Positions 1 to 10,659 of a stretch of 64,000 bases of DNA are shown one piece after another. The notes below the pieces were generated by a model, which saw only the letters and a program-made list of their open reading frames with translations, was not told the DNA's origin and searched no databases. Origin of the DNA: Chrysoperla carnea (lineage: Eukaryota; Arthropoda; Insecta; Neuroptera; Chrysopidae); NCBI RefSeq assembly GCF_905475395.1, contig NC_058338.1:98255435-98319434 (forward strand). Direction: 5' to 3'. A program made the translations under genes and the position numbers. The stretch's first letter is position 1; every line of letters begins with the position of its first letter.

Positions 1-495
1 ATATGTGGGATTGAATATCGATCGGGTATTGTTTTGGCATTCAATGCTCGGTAGTCGCCGGTAGGTCTCCAAGTTCCATCCTTTTTCTGGACCATATGAA
101 GTGCGCTAGTCCACCGTATGTCTGTTCGCCGTATGTGTTGATTGTTGTTCCATTTGCTGCGTATAGCTTGAATTCGGCTGGAGCATTGTAGACTTTGTTT
201 TTGGCTGGTAGCACGCTGCTGTCTGCTCCTGTGTCAATCAGGAAATTGTACGCGGTTGATCGGTCGAAAATAAATAGGCGACGCTAAGGTTTGAGGCCTG
301 GGTCACTGGTCGCCTCTAGTGACTGGCCTTCTCGTTTTCCGATTGCTGTACTTGACCCGTAAAGCGACATGGTGATTGGCATTTTCGGGCTTTGCTTCTG
401 AAGCGTCTGTGGTAGTAGCATATATCGGGCGATGGTGATCGGTGGCGTGACTGATAGTTATTGCGTGAACGAGATCGTGAACGACTTCGATTGAA
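1..495 (-). pseudogene. Ty3/Gypsy zinc knuckle, protease and start of reverse transcriptase, internally deleted
   Basis: Read on the minus strand: a zinc-knuckle-like CYYHRRFRSKARKCQSPC at about 372-425, then a stop; an aspartic protease with [14 protein letters not shown] at about 200-240; then, in another frame, the RT opening [20 protein letters not shown] followed by the IPDRY-type motif to the window edge. The protease jumps straight into RT at about 105-135 without the usual linker, so I infer an internal deletion plus frameshifts. The element continues past position 1. It is an old, non-coding copy; no intact polyprotein exists. Confidence 0.8.
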
Positions 496-1164
496 TTATA
501 ACCGTCGAATCTCAGCTGTCAACTCGTGTATTTGCTGTCGTAAATCGCCTGTGACCTCTGAGCTGCTTGTAGTTGGACTGTTAGTAACGGGCGTTAGCGA
601 ATGGTTGACTGGTGCAGCGTCGAGTAGTTTGTCCGCCCTTTCGGCGATCTTATTTAGGCTGTCTGAGCTGATGGATAGAATTTTTTTAGTTGAACTTGGA
701 AGTCTGTCGTGGAACATTGGTTTGAGGAATTCGTCACTGATGTTGGCACCTGCTAGGGCACGCATTCGTCGTAGGAGTACTGTGGGTTTTTGATCACCCA
801 GCTCCAGTTCAGTAAGAAGCGTTCTCACCCGTTTGTTGTCTGAATCCGAAAACTCATTGATCAATCTTTGCTTGAGGGTTTCGTATTTGTTTGTCAGTGG
901 TTCGTTGTCGAAAAAATCCTGTATGCGCTCGAAAACCGATCCGATGGCGGCGACGATGTAGTTGAACTTGGTCAAGTCGGTTGTAACGCCAGCCGTGAAA
1001 AAAGTTGCCTCTACTTGCCTGAACCAGATTTTGAGGTTTTTGTCCCAAAACATTGGAATTTTGACGAAGGTTTTGGCCAGGACGTTCGGTTCTGTTTCGT
1101 TATGTTGTGGCAAATTTGCTGACGCATTATTTAACTCAGCCTGATTGTTTTCGTCGTCGGGCAT
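496..1164 (-). pseudogene. Ty3/Gypsy-type retrotransposon gag (N-terminal and capsid part)
   Basis: A 222-residue open frame starting MPDDENNQ. Around residues 35-50 it has the motif series V-K-I-P-x-F-W followed by I-W-F-x-Q-V-E-A-x-F, which is typical of insect Ty3/Gypsy gag capsid domains; the helical stretch to about residue 180 fits a capsid. It ends in a Ser/Thr-rich linker and an Arg-rich end where the frame stops. The zinc knuckle and protease follow on the same strand in other frames (1-495), so the polyprotein is broken here. The start codon lies about 70 bases inside the element from a probable primer binding site, as expected. Gag would package element RNA in the cytoplasm; this copy looks dead. 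Confidence 0.85.
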
Positions 1165-1220
1165 TGTTGTCGTTATTCGATTCGGATTGTTGCAGCTTTA
1201 ATTGTTGCGCTTGTAGTAGT

Positions 1221-1290
1221 CGGGATCACCAATTTGTAGTGAACAATTTATATCACAAAAAAAACTATTTGTTTTATTGACGTTTAAAAT
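1221..1290 (-). repeat. Primer binding site and truncated LTR of the Gypsy fragment
   Basis: On the minus strand, TTGGTGATCCCGAC (1221-1234) lies just upstream of gag and resembles primer binding sites of insect LTR elements. It is preceded by ACTACA(A), a plausible LTR 3' end at 1235. The LTR cannot be followed beyond about 1290, where sequence of repeat A begins, so the LTR is truncated. The tRNA primer is not identified. Confidence 0.45.
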
Positions 1291-1299
1291 ATTTCACTG

Positions 1300-1812
1300 G
1301 TTTATTCATCTTGTAAACCGCTAGAGATAGAACAAAAGTTATTCCTTATAAAAAAATTAACAAATATTATTTGAATCATTCTTTTGTAAACATCACTGTC
1401 TACTCGTAAGGGCGCAAATATTGGTGATATTCTCCAAAACTATAAAAAAAATGTGTTAATTTTTTTAAGGTAAACTTCAACTAGTGGTTTTGTGAAAAAT
1501 TCCAGAAAATACTTTCGAAATTTTTGAAGGTATGTTTAGAAAAATATATTTCAAAAAAAAGTTGTTTATTTTTTATAAGAAATAACTTTTAAAATTCACA
1601 TAATGGACAACAAAGTTTTGTACTAGTTTGCGCCCTCACAAGTAAATAACAATGTTAACGAAAAAATGTTTCAATCAAAAGTTGATTATTTTGCTTTCGG
1701 AGGAAATGCAACTTAAAAATGTCATTATTGCATTTTGTCAAAAGAAAAACGACTACGGAAAAATGCTTTAGCCAAAAGTTATGAAGGGAAATAAAGGAAA
1801 TTCATCTGTGTT
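1300..1812. repeat. Mixed repeat: fragments of repeat A in both orientations and of repeat J
   Basis: 1305-1440 matches part of repeat A (AGAGATAGAACAAAAG and the 'ggg cgc aaa' block). 1615-1690 carries the same block in the opposite orientation, making a short inverted repeat. 1690-1812 matches 6895-7010 and part of 8860-8950 (called repeat J, with CGACTACGGAAAAATGCTTT). No coding signal is seen. Confidence 0.6.
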
Positions 1813-2160
1813 CAGGCGCGGATTAAAGGGGGGGTCACATGGATTCATGCCCCCTCCCCCCAAACAGCCCGCATTTCAAAAAATAAAACAAAATCAAGCG
1901 TCCAAAATTTACTCACTTTTTTGCACTTCTGGAAAAATTGAATTTAAAAATGACTGAATCAACAAAATTCACTGATTTTCTGACACAATACTATTTTTTT
2001 TATTATTTGCTCTATATTTGGATTGTAGCTATACTTTATATACTAACATTTGTTTACAACTTTTAAGTGAAAGCATCATTTATAACACAAAATTTTGTTA
2101 TTTTTGATTTTTTTTTTATCTTGTGACCCAATCCGGAAAAAAATTCTAGAACCGCGCCTG
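1813..2160. mobile_element. hAT-like MITE, 348 bp, inserted in repeat J
   Basis: Ends are CAGGCGCGGATT and, inverted, CAGGCGCGGTTC. The 8 bases on each side (TCTGTGTT and CCTGTGTC) match at 6 of 8, fitting an aged 8-bp hAT duplication. The related repeat J copy at 6895-7080 has no insert at the matching point (near 7005-7016), which supports insertion. There is no open frame, so it is non-autonomous. Confidence 0.75.
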
Positions 2161-2536
2161 CCTGTGTCCATGACTTTTACCTAAAACTATCAATAAACTT
2201 TAAACATATTTTCTTTTGATAAAATACAATAATAACATATTTTTAAGTCGTATCTCTTCCGAAAGCTAACGTTTTTTAAAAAATATTTTAAACAAAAATA
2301 GTTAGTTTTTTATGAGAATTAACATTCTAATTTAAATTGTAATTTGAAGAAAGAATAAGTCTTAGTAAATCTTAAAAACTCTTCAAAGTTGTAGAAACTC
2401 TGACAAACTCTTAGGAATTCTGAATAACTCTGAATTTCTAAACATTTCTCTATAGACTGAATAAGTTTGAATAACGTTTAGAAATTATTATTTTTAATAA
2501 TTATTAATAATAATAATAATTATTATTATTAATTAC
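2161..2536. repeat. Rest of repeat J, degenerate CCCTGG-MITE-like sequence, ATT/TAA microsatellite
   Basis: 2161-2230 continues repeat J. 2335-2480 has the repeated 'aagtcttag / aactctgaa' texture of the CCCTGG MITE family but no recognisable ends. 2488-2533 is an imperfect AAT/ATT microsatellite. Confidence 0.5.
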
Positions 2537-3040
2537 TAGCTGTGAACTACCCGCTTTGCTGGGCAACATCCCCACTTGCACCCCCCCCCTCCACATTTCC
2601 TTGCGTGGGATAACAGTTTTGTAATGTACACGTCATGCTCTTTTATTTGATACCCCACTTAGGTATATTTGTAAATATTCGATAATTCCTTCCCACTTTC
2701 TCGCTACACCTTTCTACCCTCCGAAGGTTAAAAGTAGATAAAAACAATAGATCTTTGAAGCTGGTTGTATATCGTGTCAATATTTGAGCTTAATCGATGC
2801 ACAACTTTTTTAGTTTTTGAAGCATATCCCTTTCAACCCCTATTTCAACCCCTTACTCTACTATAATATGGATGTATTATACACAAAAACCTTCCTCTTG
2901 AATCACTCTATCTATTAAAAAAAAACCGCATCGAAATCCGTTGCGTAGTTTCAAAGATTTAAGCGTACATAGGGACAGAAAAAGCGACTTTGTTTTATAA
3001 TATGTAGTGATTATTATTATTATTATTATTATTATTAACA
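2537..3040 (+). repeat. Conserved insect interspersed repeat (CTAGCTGTgAACTACCCGC type)
   Basis: The stretch from CTAGCTGTGAACTACCCGC to CATAGGGACAGAAAAAGCG recurs in part at 36697-36895 and, inverted, at 47690-48172. The block AATCCGTTGCGTAGTTTCAA is one I associate with repeats shared by many arthropods, often in LINE- or SINE-like tails. It ends in an ATT microsatellite (3010-3037). No frame is kept. Confidence 0.6.
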
Positions 3041-3274
3041 TTATTCAGTTCCTAATGACTTTCAGAGTTATTTTTTCCACCCGGAATGATGTCCCCAATC
3101 AAACTCTGCAACTTTTGTTTTAGTTATTTTTTGATTGGTTAACTACCAAACGAGATATTTAGGTATACAGATTAAAATAGCCCACCCCGTATGTTAAGAT
3201 ATTGAAAAATGTCTATTTGGACCGACGAATTGAGGGTATTTTAACAATGTATCTCTTCAATCTTATTTTTATAG

Positions 3275-3623
3275 TGTTGAATATAACGAGAATGATAAAC
3301 GGCTGGGTCAACATCGATTCTATGATGATGAAGATGTTGATGAAGACTCAGATGAAGAATGTTGCCAAAGTGAAAGTGATTCGAATGACCAAAGTTGCGA
3401 CGAAGCGGAAATCGAATACCCTGACGCTTGCTGCGAAGAACCACCTTGTTGTGAAGAAGAACCTTGTTGTGAAGAAGAATCTGAATGTTGTTCAGAAGAT
3501 TCAGATGAATGTGAAGCTAACGATGAGGACGGAGAAGGTGATGCAGATAGCGAATTTTATGGTAATCATGCTGAAAATGTACGCGACAATGATGATGCCA
3601 ACAATGATACATTGCCCGATAAT
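3275..3623 (+). CDS. G1, first visible exon: acidic, Cys-pair-rich protein
   Basis: Internal exon of gene G1, which I do not recognise. Acceptor TTTTTATAG at 3266-3274; the first base completes a codon (phase 2), then 116 codons run open to donor AAT|GTAATT at 3624. The peptide is highly acidic with a tandem Cys-pair block (about 3429-3507) of the form CC-x4-CC-x4-CC-x5-CC, encoded by a 15-bp direct repeat. Such pairs could bind metal; that is inference. The longer open frame overlapping here in another phase (3202-3627) is Met/Lys-rich, lacks splice fit and is rejected. By analogy with G2, whose equivalent intron is also phase 2, the 5' exons probably lie left of the window or were lost. The exon call rests on splice sites and composition. 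Confidence 0.65.
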
Positions 3624-5141
3624 GTAATTTTATTCACATTTTTATCCTCCCGAACAGTTTGCCATCGAAAATTTTCGCTATTATTTTCTTCCCAAACACG
3701 TAATATTGGGGAACTCACATATTCGATAAACAACTTGTTGTTCACAACATTAATACTTTTCTTACACTTACGTGGTATACCTACATTATGATTCGAAAAA
3801 CAAAATTTTCAATTTTTTTTTCTTCCAATTAATGAAAATTGTGTTGAATTAAAAATTAGAAAAAATAATTATTTGATATTAATTAATAAAAGTTTTCTAT
3901 AGGCCTCTTCATTGATTTGTCAAAAAGCTTACATTTCAATTACGATTCATTATTGTTTCGGACAGATTGTAATAAGTTGGACAAAGATACAAAATATTTG
4001 TTATTCGTTTTATCACATTAGTTTTCTAACAAACTGTCTGAAACAAAATATAATCATCTTTTTAAAATGAATAAGTCTATTTATTCAATCTAAGAAAATC
4101 GAATATATTTTATGTTCATCAAACAGCGTTTTTTAATTATAATAGAAGATATGGGATATGCAAAAATTATAACGAAAAGCCCTGTTTTTAACCCCCGAAC
4201 TAAAAAAAGGGGGTTTTATAAGTTTGACCGCTATGTGTGTGTGTGTGTGTGTGTCTGTCTGTAGAATCGTAGCGCCTAAATAAATGAACTGATTTTGACT
4301 TTTTTAGATTCGTTCGATAGGTAATTTAATCGAGTGTTCTTAGCTATGTTTAGCGTTCCGTATCCGAAAAATTTTTCGGGATATTTTTTAAATTTTTTAA
4401 ATTTCATTATTTATAAACATTTATTTATTATTATTGTTATTTTGTTACTATTTATTGTTATTTTGTTTATTTCCAAATGATACTAATGCCAAAATTATTA
4501 ATAATGTTTTTAATTGATAATTACGCCAGTCAAATCCTATATATATTAAAATCACGAAAGAGCGATTTAAAGCTACTTTTTTGGTATGTTGTTAGGACCC
4601 CTTAGAGGAGTGTGAAACCACGCTTTGCAAGCAAAAAAAAGTTGGCCTGCAAAATTATCCGATTTTTTTCAGTTTTTTTGAAGTATTTTTCTTGAAAACT
4701 AATTTGATTTTTTTCATATTTTTTCATAAATTCGCAAGTTGAAGCTACCTACAAATTTTCAAATGTCTATCTTTTATATTTCTGGAGAACACCAAAATTT
4801 TGCCCTAATTTGCCCCTGCAGGAGAAAACAATGATGTTTACGAAAATTTTTTAAATTGTTTATTTTGGTATAAGTAAAATTTTTTATATTTAAACTTTTG
4901 CTATATTTCTAACCGTTGAACATAAGCATAACTCAAAATTTTAGCATTTCTGAAATTTTTCAAGCATCATATCTCAAAAACTATTGAACATACGGAACTG
5001 TGGGTCGGCTTAAATTGTTCCAAATTTGTTTATTTTCCAAATGATACTAATGCCAAAAGCTAACGTGGTTTTACATTCCCCTAAGGGGTCCGAATAAAAT
5101 ATCAAAAATGTAGCTTTACATCGCGTTTTGTGATTTTAGCT

Positions 5142-5186
<45 letters not shown>

Positions 5187-5852
5187 TAAGATTTAATGGC
5201 GTTTATGGTGTTAAAAATATATTTTGACAAAAAAGCTAGGTACTATTTGACCTTAAATGAAATGAATTTGATAAAAATGATTTACTTGGCCTGGTGCAAA
5301 AAACTTGGCAAACAAAAACTGATATATCTTCGATAAAACAGCGTTGATATTTGTGACATTATGGAACTGAAATCTTAATTAACTCAATTTGATGTGGTAA
5401 ATGCTCGTGCTGGAAGACGTGCGTCGAGATTTTAATACCAGTCGTGGAAACATTGCAAAACAATGAGCAAATAAGTAGCGATGAACGTATCTGCTGCTTG
5501 ACCACCTACCTGCAATCAAAGGGTAGATAAACGACACCAATGTTTTGTCATTAATCAGGAATTTCCACAAGATTCCTCGCTATCTATCTCTCTCGACGTA
5601 GCCATCTCTCCCAGATATTGCCCTTATAAATCTCTAACCATGTTATGGATTCTATGAAATTCGCATCAGTCTACATTCCCAGGCCAGTTTCTACACTCTT
5701 TTTATAAGTGATGATTGATAGGCGGACATTTATTATTTAGCTTCGTTATGGCGAACCTAAAATATTTTTTATTTTAAAGATTCTGGGTAATAAGAAGCTT
5801 AAAAATTTTGGCCTTCTATTTTTCTTTCTTCTAACACGAATATTCTTTACAG
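3624..5852. other. G1 intron: AT-rich with repeat fragments
   Basis: 3624-4184 shows nothing recognisable beyond AT-rich sequence. 4185-4340 has a repeat with GGGGGTTTTATAAG and a GT microsatellite, related in inverted form to 13200-13345. 4547-5136 is a TIR element (separate entry), 5143-5185 a run of 43 T. I see no feature in 5186-5852 apart from the acceptor. Confidence 0.5.
4547..5136. mobile_element. TIR element of about 590 bp with 75-bp imperfect inverted ends
   Basis: The left end (AAAATCACGAAAGAGCGATT, then AGGACCCCTTAG) pairs with the right end read inverted (AAAATCACAAAACGCGATGT, then CGGACCCCTTAG). No open frame and no clear target duplication. Some internal sequence recurs near 45440-45560. 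A 43-base T run follows immediately. Confidence 0.6.
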
Positions 5853-6401
5853 AAAGAAAATAATGATCTAAAACATGCTCATAAGTGTTGTGGAGAAAGA
5901 ACTAATGGAAGAGATGATAGTATAGCCAATGAAAAAAATAGATTTAACAAGAACGATAAACTTAGCCGAGAAGATAGATGTAGGAAAAGAGGCATAAAAC
6001 AGCCCAGATGCAAAAAACCACCTGAAATGAATTGTGAACCCACACAACCATGCTGCCCAAAACAACCGAATAATCCATGTCCTCCACGTAACCCAAAAAG
6101 TCCATGTGAACCAAAGCAACCATGTGGTCCATGCTCACCTTACCCACCAAAAAATCCTAAAAATCCAAGAGAACCAGAATGTCCAAACGAACCTGATCCA
6201 CCAACCCGTTGTGTCTGTTGCCCACGTCCAAATAAATGTCAATCAAAATGCTGTCGTGATGAACCTGAACATTTTGGGTCACATAAAGATGAGCATTTTG
6301 ATGAAAACGAATCGGATGATTTTGATAATAGTATTAAGTCGTATGAAGTTGATGATTTTAAAGGCCAGTATACAGATTTTAATTTAATTTTACATACCCT
6401 G
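5853..6401 (+). CDS. G1 exon: Cys- and Pro-rich region
   Basis: Acceptor TTCTTTACAG at 5843-5852, phase 0, matching the phase-0 donor of the previous exon. It encodes 183 residues: a basic/polar part with CC pairs, then a Pro-Cys-rich tract from about 6030 to 6230 with repeated P-x-x-P and CC motifs (for example CCPRPNKCQSKCC), then an acidic stretch rich in Asp and Phe. The exon runs into a CCCTGG MITE; read through, the frame ends at TAG 6471-6473. Using GT at 6402 inside the MITE as donor and AG at 6545-6546 as acceptor keeps the frame. A Pro-rich block followed by an acidic block is also the order in G2 exon 3, so the genes may be related. Confidence 0.7.
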
Positions 6402-6547
6402 GTGAAAAAAATATTTGACGAAAGAAGACCTAAGACCTTTTCCGAGTTCCTAAGAACTTTTCCGAGTTCCTAGACTTTTTCCGAGTTCCTAAGACCTTTT
6501 CCGAGTTCCTAAGACCTTGTCTTTCTTCAAATATTTTTCTCACAAGG
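6396..6547. mobile_element. CCCTGG MITE copy 1, inserted in a G1 coding exon and apparently spliced out (introner-like)
   Basis: Ends are ACCCTGGTGAAAAAAATATT and ATATTTTTCTCACAAGG, flanked by AT on both sides (6394-6395 and 6548-6549). The inside is a 4- to 5-unit array of about 20 bp (TTCCGAGTTCCTAAGACC type). Sequence on both sides is coding in character. Intron 6402-6546 (145 nt, CTG|GTGAAA ... CTCACAAG|GAT) joins ACC CTG to GAT TCC. Extra bases left in the mRNA, counting the duplication, are ACCCTGGAT, exactly three codons. 145 is not a multiple of 3, so the fit with the downstream phase is informative. Confidence 0.75.
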
Positions 6548-6589
6548 ATTCCTTTGAAAAATTTGACTTTGAAACATTCATATTAACTC
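6547..6589 (+). CDS. G1 short exon downstream of the MITE
   Basis: Forty-three bases: 14 codons (DSFEKFDFETFILT) plus one base, ending at a good donor ACTC|GTAAGATT. Its acidic, Phe-rich residues continue the style of the end of the previous exon, as expected if one ancestral exon (5853-6589) was cut by the MITE. Phase 1 at the end matches the next exon at 13781. Confidence 0.65.
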
Positions 6590-7317
6590 GTAAGATTAGG
6601 TTTAACTTTTTAATTAGTGATATTCGATGTATGAAAGATTCTTAACCTTCTGCTAGCTTTAGAGTCGATTAGCAGTAATTTTTTGAATCTTGGTGGGCCA
6701 TTTTAATCTATGCACCAGAGGCGCCACTTATTAAAAAATGACTTCAACAAAAATTGTAGAGTTTGATTAAGGACATCATGTTCTGGCATCGGATTTTACC
6801 TTTATCACTTCGGATTTCTTTAATAGCCATTTTAGATCCTAAACGGTAAGAAAGAAAAAAAAACTATATCTAAATCATTTTTTCGAAAATCGTCAGCCTT
6901 CGAAGGAACTGTGACTTAAAAATATGTCAATATTGCATTTAATCAAAAGAAAACACGCCAACTACGGAAAAATGCTTTATCCAAGACTTGTCAAGAGGAC
7001 ATTCACATATGTCCATGATTTTTACCTACAATTATTGATAATCTTTAAGCGTATTTTCTTTCGATTAACTGTAATTAATTAAAAGTTCGACAAATTTTGA
7101 GATAAAATAAAAAAACTTAGTCATACACCAATAATAAAATTATTTTTTATTATTTACACCTTTTTCATGAAAAATTGAAATGCTTTTTGTTAATTTTTTA
7201 TGAAAATATAGGTCGAGTAGAACCTGTAACTCGAAAATTACGCATTTTGAACAATAAAAACACCATGAATACAATTTTTAAAAGTCACGATATTTGAAAT
7301 AATTTAAAACGATTTTG
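6590..7317. repeat. G1 intron start with a repeat J copy
   Basis: 6690-6890 resembles 3050-3185 and 12960-13035 (blocks near 'gccaccc' and 'atttttaa'), a degraded repeat. 6895-7080 is repeat J without the hAT-like insert found at 1813. Nothing coding is seen. Confidence 0.5.
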
Positions 7318-8690
7318 ATTGGCTATAGTTAGATGTGATGTCAATTAGTAACAATTACATATTTTCAAACACTGTTTTTACATAGTTTGCATTTTCGTTT
7401 ATTGAATAACTTGTTTATTTTCAATTTTACACGAAAAATGGCCATTACCAAAGTTATTTGAAATTAAATTTCCTACAATTTTGGTGAATAATAAATTTTT
7501 TCTAGGATCGATATTTTTCGATTTAGACCTAATAAAAGATGGTCATGAATTCTTGTTTGTTGCATAACTGGTTTAATATTAATTTTACACGAAAAATGGT
7601 AATTTTCCAAGTTATTTGAAATTAAATTTCGTACAATTTTAGTTCTTATCAATTATTTCCTAGGATCGATATTTTTCAGTTTAGACCTAAAAAGAGGTGG
7701 TCATTAATTTTTTTTTTTGCATTATTCGTTTATTTTTAAGTTCATGTTAAAACTGATTATCACCGAAGTTTTTAAGAATTAAATTTCCTACAATTTTAGC
7801 CCTCATCAATTTATTCCTAGGATCGATATTTTTTTTCGGACCAAGTGTCAGAATAATTTGAATTTTGAATTCTTTTCAAAAAGGAATTCTTTTCATTGTA
7901 AATGTTATTTCATTTACATCCTTAAAGTTATTGCAATCTCAATTTTCAAATGATTAGTTTATCATCGTTTATACGAAAAAAAATCAATAAGAAAGAACAT
8001 ATCAGAATAATCGATCCTAGGCAAAAATTGATGAGGACCAAAATTGTAAGAAATTTAATTCCTAACAACTTTAGTAATAGCTATTTTTAGCTTAAAATTA
8101 AAAATAAACGAGCTATGCAACAAACAAGAATTCATTATCACCTTTTTTCGGGTCTAAATCGAAAAATATCGATCCTAGGAAAAAATTGATAAAAAACTAA
8201 ACTGTACGAAATTTAATTACAAATAACTTGAGTCATTACCATTGTTCGTGAAAACAAAAACTAAACGAGTTATGCAAGAAACAAGAATTCACGACCACAT
8301 TTTTTCGGGTCTAAATCGAAAAATATCGATCCTAGGAAAAAATTTATAAGAACTAAAATTTTACGAAATTTAATTTCAAATAACTTGGAAAATTACCATT
8401 TTTCGTGTAAAATAAATAATAAACGAGTTATGCAACAAACAAGAATTCATGACCACCTTTTATTAGGTCTAAATCGAAAAATATCGACTCTACGATGAAT
8501 TGATATTAACCAAAATTGTAGGAAATTTAATTTCAAACAACTTTGGTAATGACCATTTTTCGTGCAAAATTGAAAATAAGCGAGTTATTCAATAAACAAA
8601 AATGCAAACTATGCCAAAACAATATTTGAAAATATATAATTCTTACTAATTGACGTCACAGCCGCCATTCGTATAGCCTCGTGAATTTCC
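7318..8690. mobile_element. Foldback element with 157-bp tandem subrepeats in both arms
   Basis: The left arm (from about 7318) and the right arm (to about 8690) are inverted copies; for example GATGTCAATTAGTAA at 7338 pairs with TTACTAATTGACGTC at 8643. Each arm holds tandem units of about 157 bp marked by TAGGATCGATATTTTT: at about 7502, 7660 and 7816 on the left and, inverted, about 8010, 8168, 8324 and 8483 on the right. The centre is about 7860-7990. Drosophila FB elements have this design. No open frame. Confidence 0.8.
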
Positions 8691-8798
8691 GGATCGTTTT
8701 CGCCAATTTGAATTTTCTATGATTTTCATTGTTTGTTTTCTCGGCTCAAAAAAAAATCGGGGAAAAAAATTTGCCCATTAATCAAGACATTTACTTTC

Positions 8799-8835
<37 letters not shown>

Positions 8836-9310
8836 TGAAAAAGGTCTATTCGAAAATTGTTAATTTTTGGAGGAAATGCGACTCAAAAATAGGCCATTAT
8901 TGTATTTAATCGAAAGAAAATTATCCAAAACATCAAAAATTATCCAAATTTATATTTACTACGCAGTATATCGCTTGAAAACTATTTTGAATAATGTTTT
9001 TTAGATATCGAAATTTATATGATTGATTTACCACATGCACAGTTTTCGGTTACTACTGGTAAAATGGAAATATTTACATTAACCAATCTATCAATTTAAC
9101 CAATCTAGTTCGCTCAAATTTTGCATTTCTCGCACTATTTTTCCTTCGATCTTTTTTCTCTGTTCCAAATTCTAGACTTTTTGATTTTCTTTCAATTATT
9201 TTTAAAACCTAATATTTCATTCCTAGCAATGAAAATGAAAATTTTTTAGAAATTTATATATAAAATGACAGGTAACAAATAGGGAACGCAAAAATATTAA
9301 TTATGGAAAC
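8691..9310. other. Intronic AT-rich sequence with A(32) run
   Basis: 8802-8833 is a run of 32 A. 8860-8950 matches repeat J. I see nothing else in this stretch. Confidence 0.5.
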
Positions 9311-9484
9311 CAGGGGCGTAGTTACCCTGGTAAAAAAAATTATATATAATTAGATATTATTATATATAATATCATATATAATTAATTATATATAGAAAAT
9401 GGCCTTATATAATTATATATGAATCATATAAAGCTATATATAATTATATATAATTAAAAAAAATAAATAAAATTAAAAAAAATT

Positions 9485-9557
9485 TCTCCCCGACGGGGAA
9501 TCGAACCCCAATCTCTCGCGTGATAGGCGGGGATACTGATTACTATACTACAGTAGA
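9485..9557 (-). pseudogene. tRNA-Asp-like pseudogene
   Basis: Read on the minus strand, the B box GGTTCGATTCC is intact, and the anticodon region CCCCGCCTATCACGCG matches tRNA-Asp except that the anticodon GTC reads ATC. The D-arm is close to tRNA-Asp, but the 5' acceptor strand (TCTACTG) does not pair with CGGGGAG, so it should not be functional. It may be a SINE head or a captured tRNA within the hAT-like element. Confidence 0.7.
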
Positions 9558-9821
9558 CTTGATTAGAATACAAAAATAATAAAATAAGTATTAACGTGTT
9601 ATTAATACTTTACAAATATTTGAAATTTTTTAATCGATTTGAATAACAGAATAAGTTGTTTAATATTTAGCAACATTTTGATTAGGAATTTAATTTTATG
9701 AAGTATTAAATGCAAATTATGAAGTATTTTTTAGAAATTAAATATAAAACAATAGATTTTTGAAGTGCAACAACTATTTAAATCTTAAAACTATTTCAAA
9801 TTATCAGAGTCTTATTCTTAA

Positions 9822-10375
9822 GGTAGTTCCTCCGCGACCGTCCAGTCAAAAAGTTTTGGACTAATACTATCATTCAGTGCATTAACTGTGCTATGACTAT
9901 TATACATATACCATATATTATTTTCAAAAGACTGTAGTTCCTCACTACTGTTTCTAGTATACATATAAGCACACACACTATGACATATGCCTTTAACATT
10001 AGTCTTCATATCTTTTCCACAAAAATCATCGCTAAAACGAGTTATTTATTTAAGTTTTTTATCGAAACTATATGGTAAATAATTTTTATTTTTATTTATA
10101 TATTTTCTAAATATAGTATTCTACATTATATTAGTTTTTCATAGAGATGGTGGACGTCATTCATTGGTAAATAAATATAATATTTGTAAATTTGTGTATT
10201 TTTATACACTTCTCCCATGTACACGTACAAATTGCGTCACTTTTAATTGCTAATATCTCATGTATGGCATGGTAAATCATCTTCTAATTTTAACAGCAAG
10301 TGTATTATGAATTAAATATTTTATATTCTGAGTTTTGAGAAATTCTTGGAATATCACTTTCGTGTAGGTACTACC
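9822..10375. mobile_element. TTAA-target element, GGTAGTT family, 554 bp
   Basis: Flanked by TTAA on both sides (9818-9821 and 10376-10379), with ends GGTAGTTCCTC and, inverted, GGTAGTACCTAC. Relatives: 17988-18200, 27336-27835 and 48398-48908. TTAA targets are known for piggyBac and Kolobok; the GG start speaks against typical piggyBac. No transposase frame. Confidence 0.75.
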
Positions 10376-10659
10376 TTAAAGTACTAATATTGAATTTTAG
10401 ATAAATGGAATGTGTACTACATCTGTACATTCCTAGATAAGATTTCTTCAAGATTCAAATTATTATTTTGTTATCTTATTAAAAATATCTTCTTCTTAGT
10501 ATATAAAAGAAAGTCGAGTTAGTTACACACCGTTTAAAACTCAAGAACGGCTGGACCGATTTTAATGATTTCTGAACTATTAAAATAACACCCCCCCCCT
10601 CCCACGGAAAAAAAATTATATATTATCATATATAATTATATAAAATTATATATAGTTTA

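Noticed and set aside
3202..3627. 141-codon open frame over the first G1 exon
   Set aside because: It is Met/Lys-rich (a shadow of the acidic frame), starts at a non-ATG codon, and has no splice fit with later exons; the other frame gives consistent phases through five exons.
6034..6387. Open frame rich in His/Val overlapping the Pro-rich exon
   Set aside because: Shifted reading of the Pro/Cys-rich exon; does not continue past the MITE or match exon phases.
7500..8500. CRISPR-like array from regularly spaced TAGGATCGATATTTTT motifs
   Set aside because: The whole 157-bp units are similar, not just the motif, the arms are inverted, and the sequence is eukaryotic.
9485..9557. Functional tRNA-Asp gene
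   Set aside because: Acceptor stem does not pair and the anticodon is changed; kept as a pseudogene.
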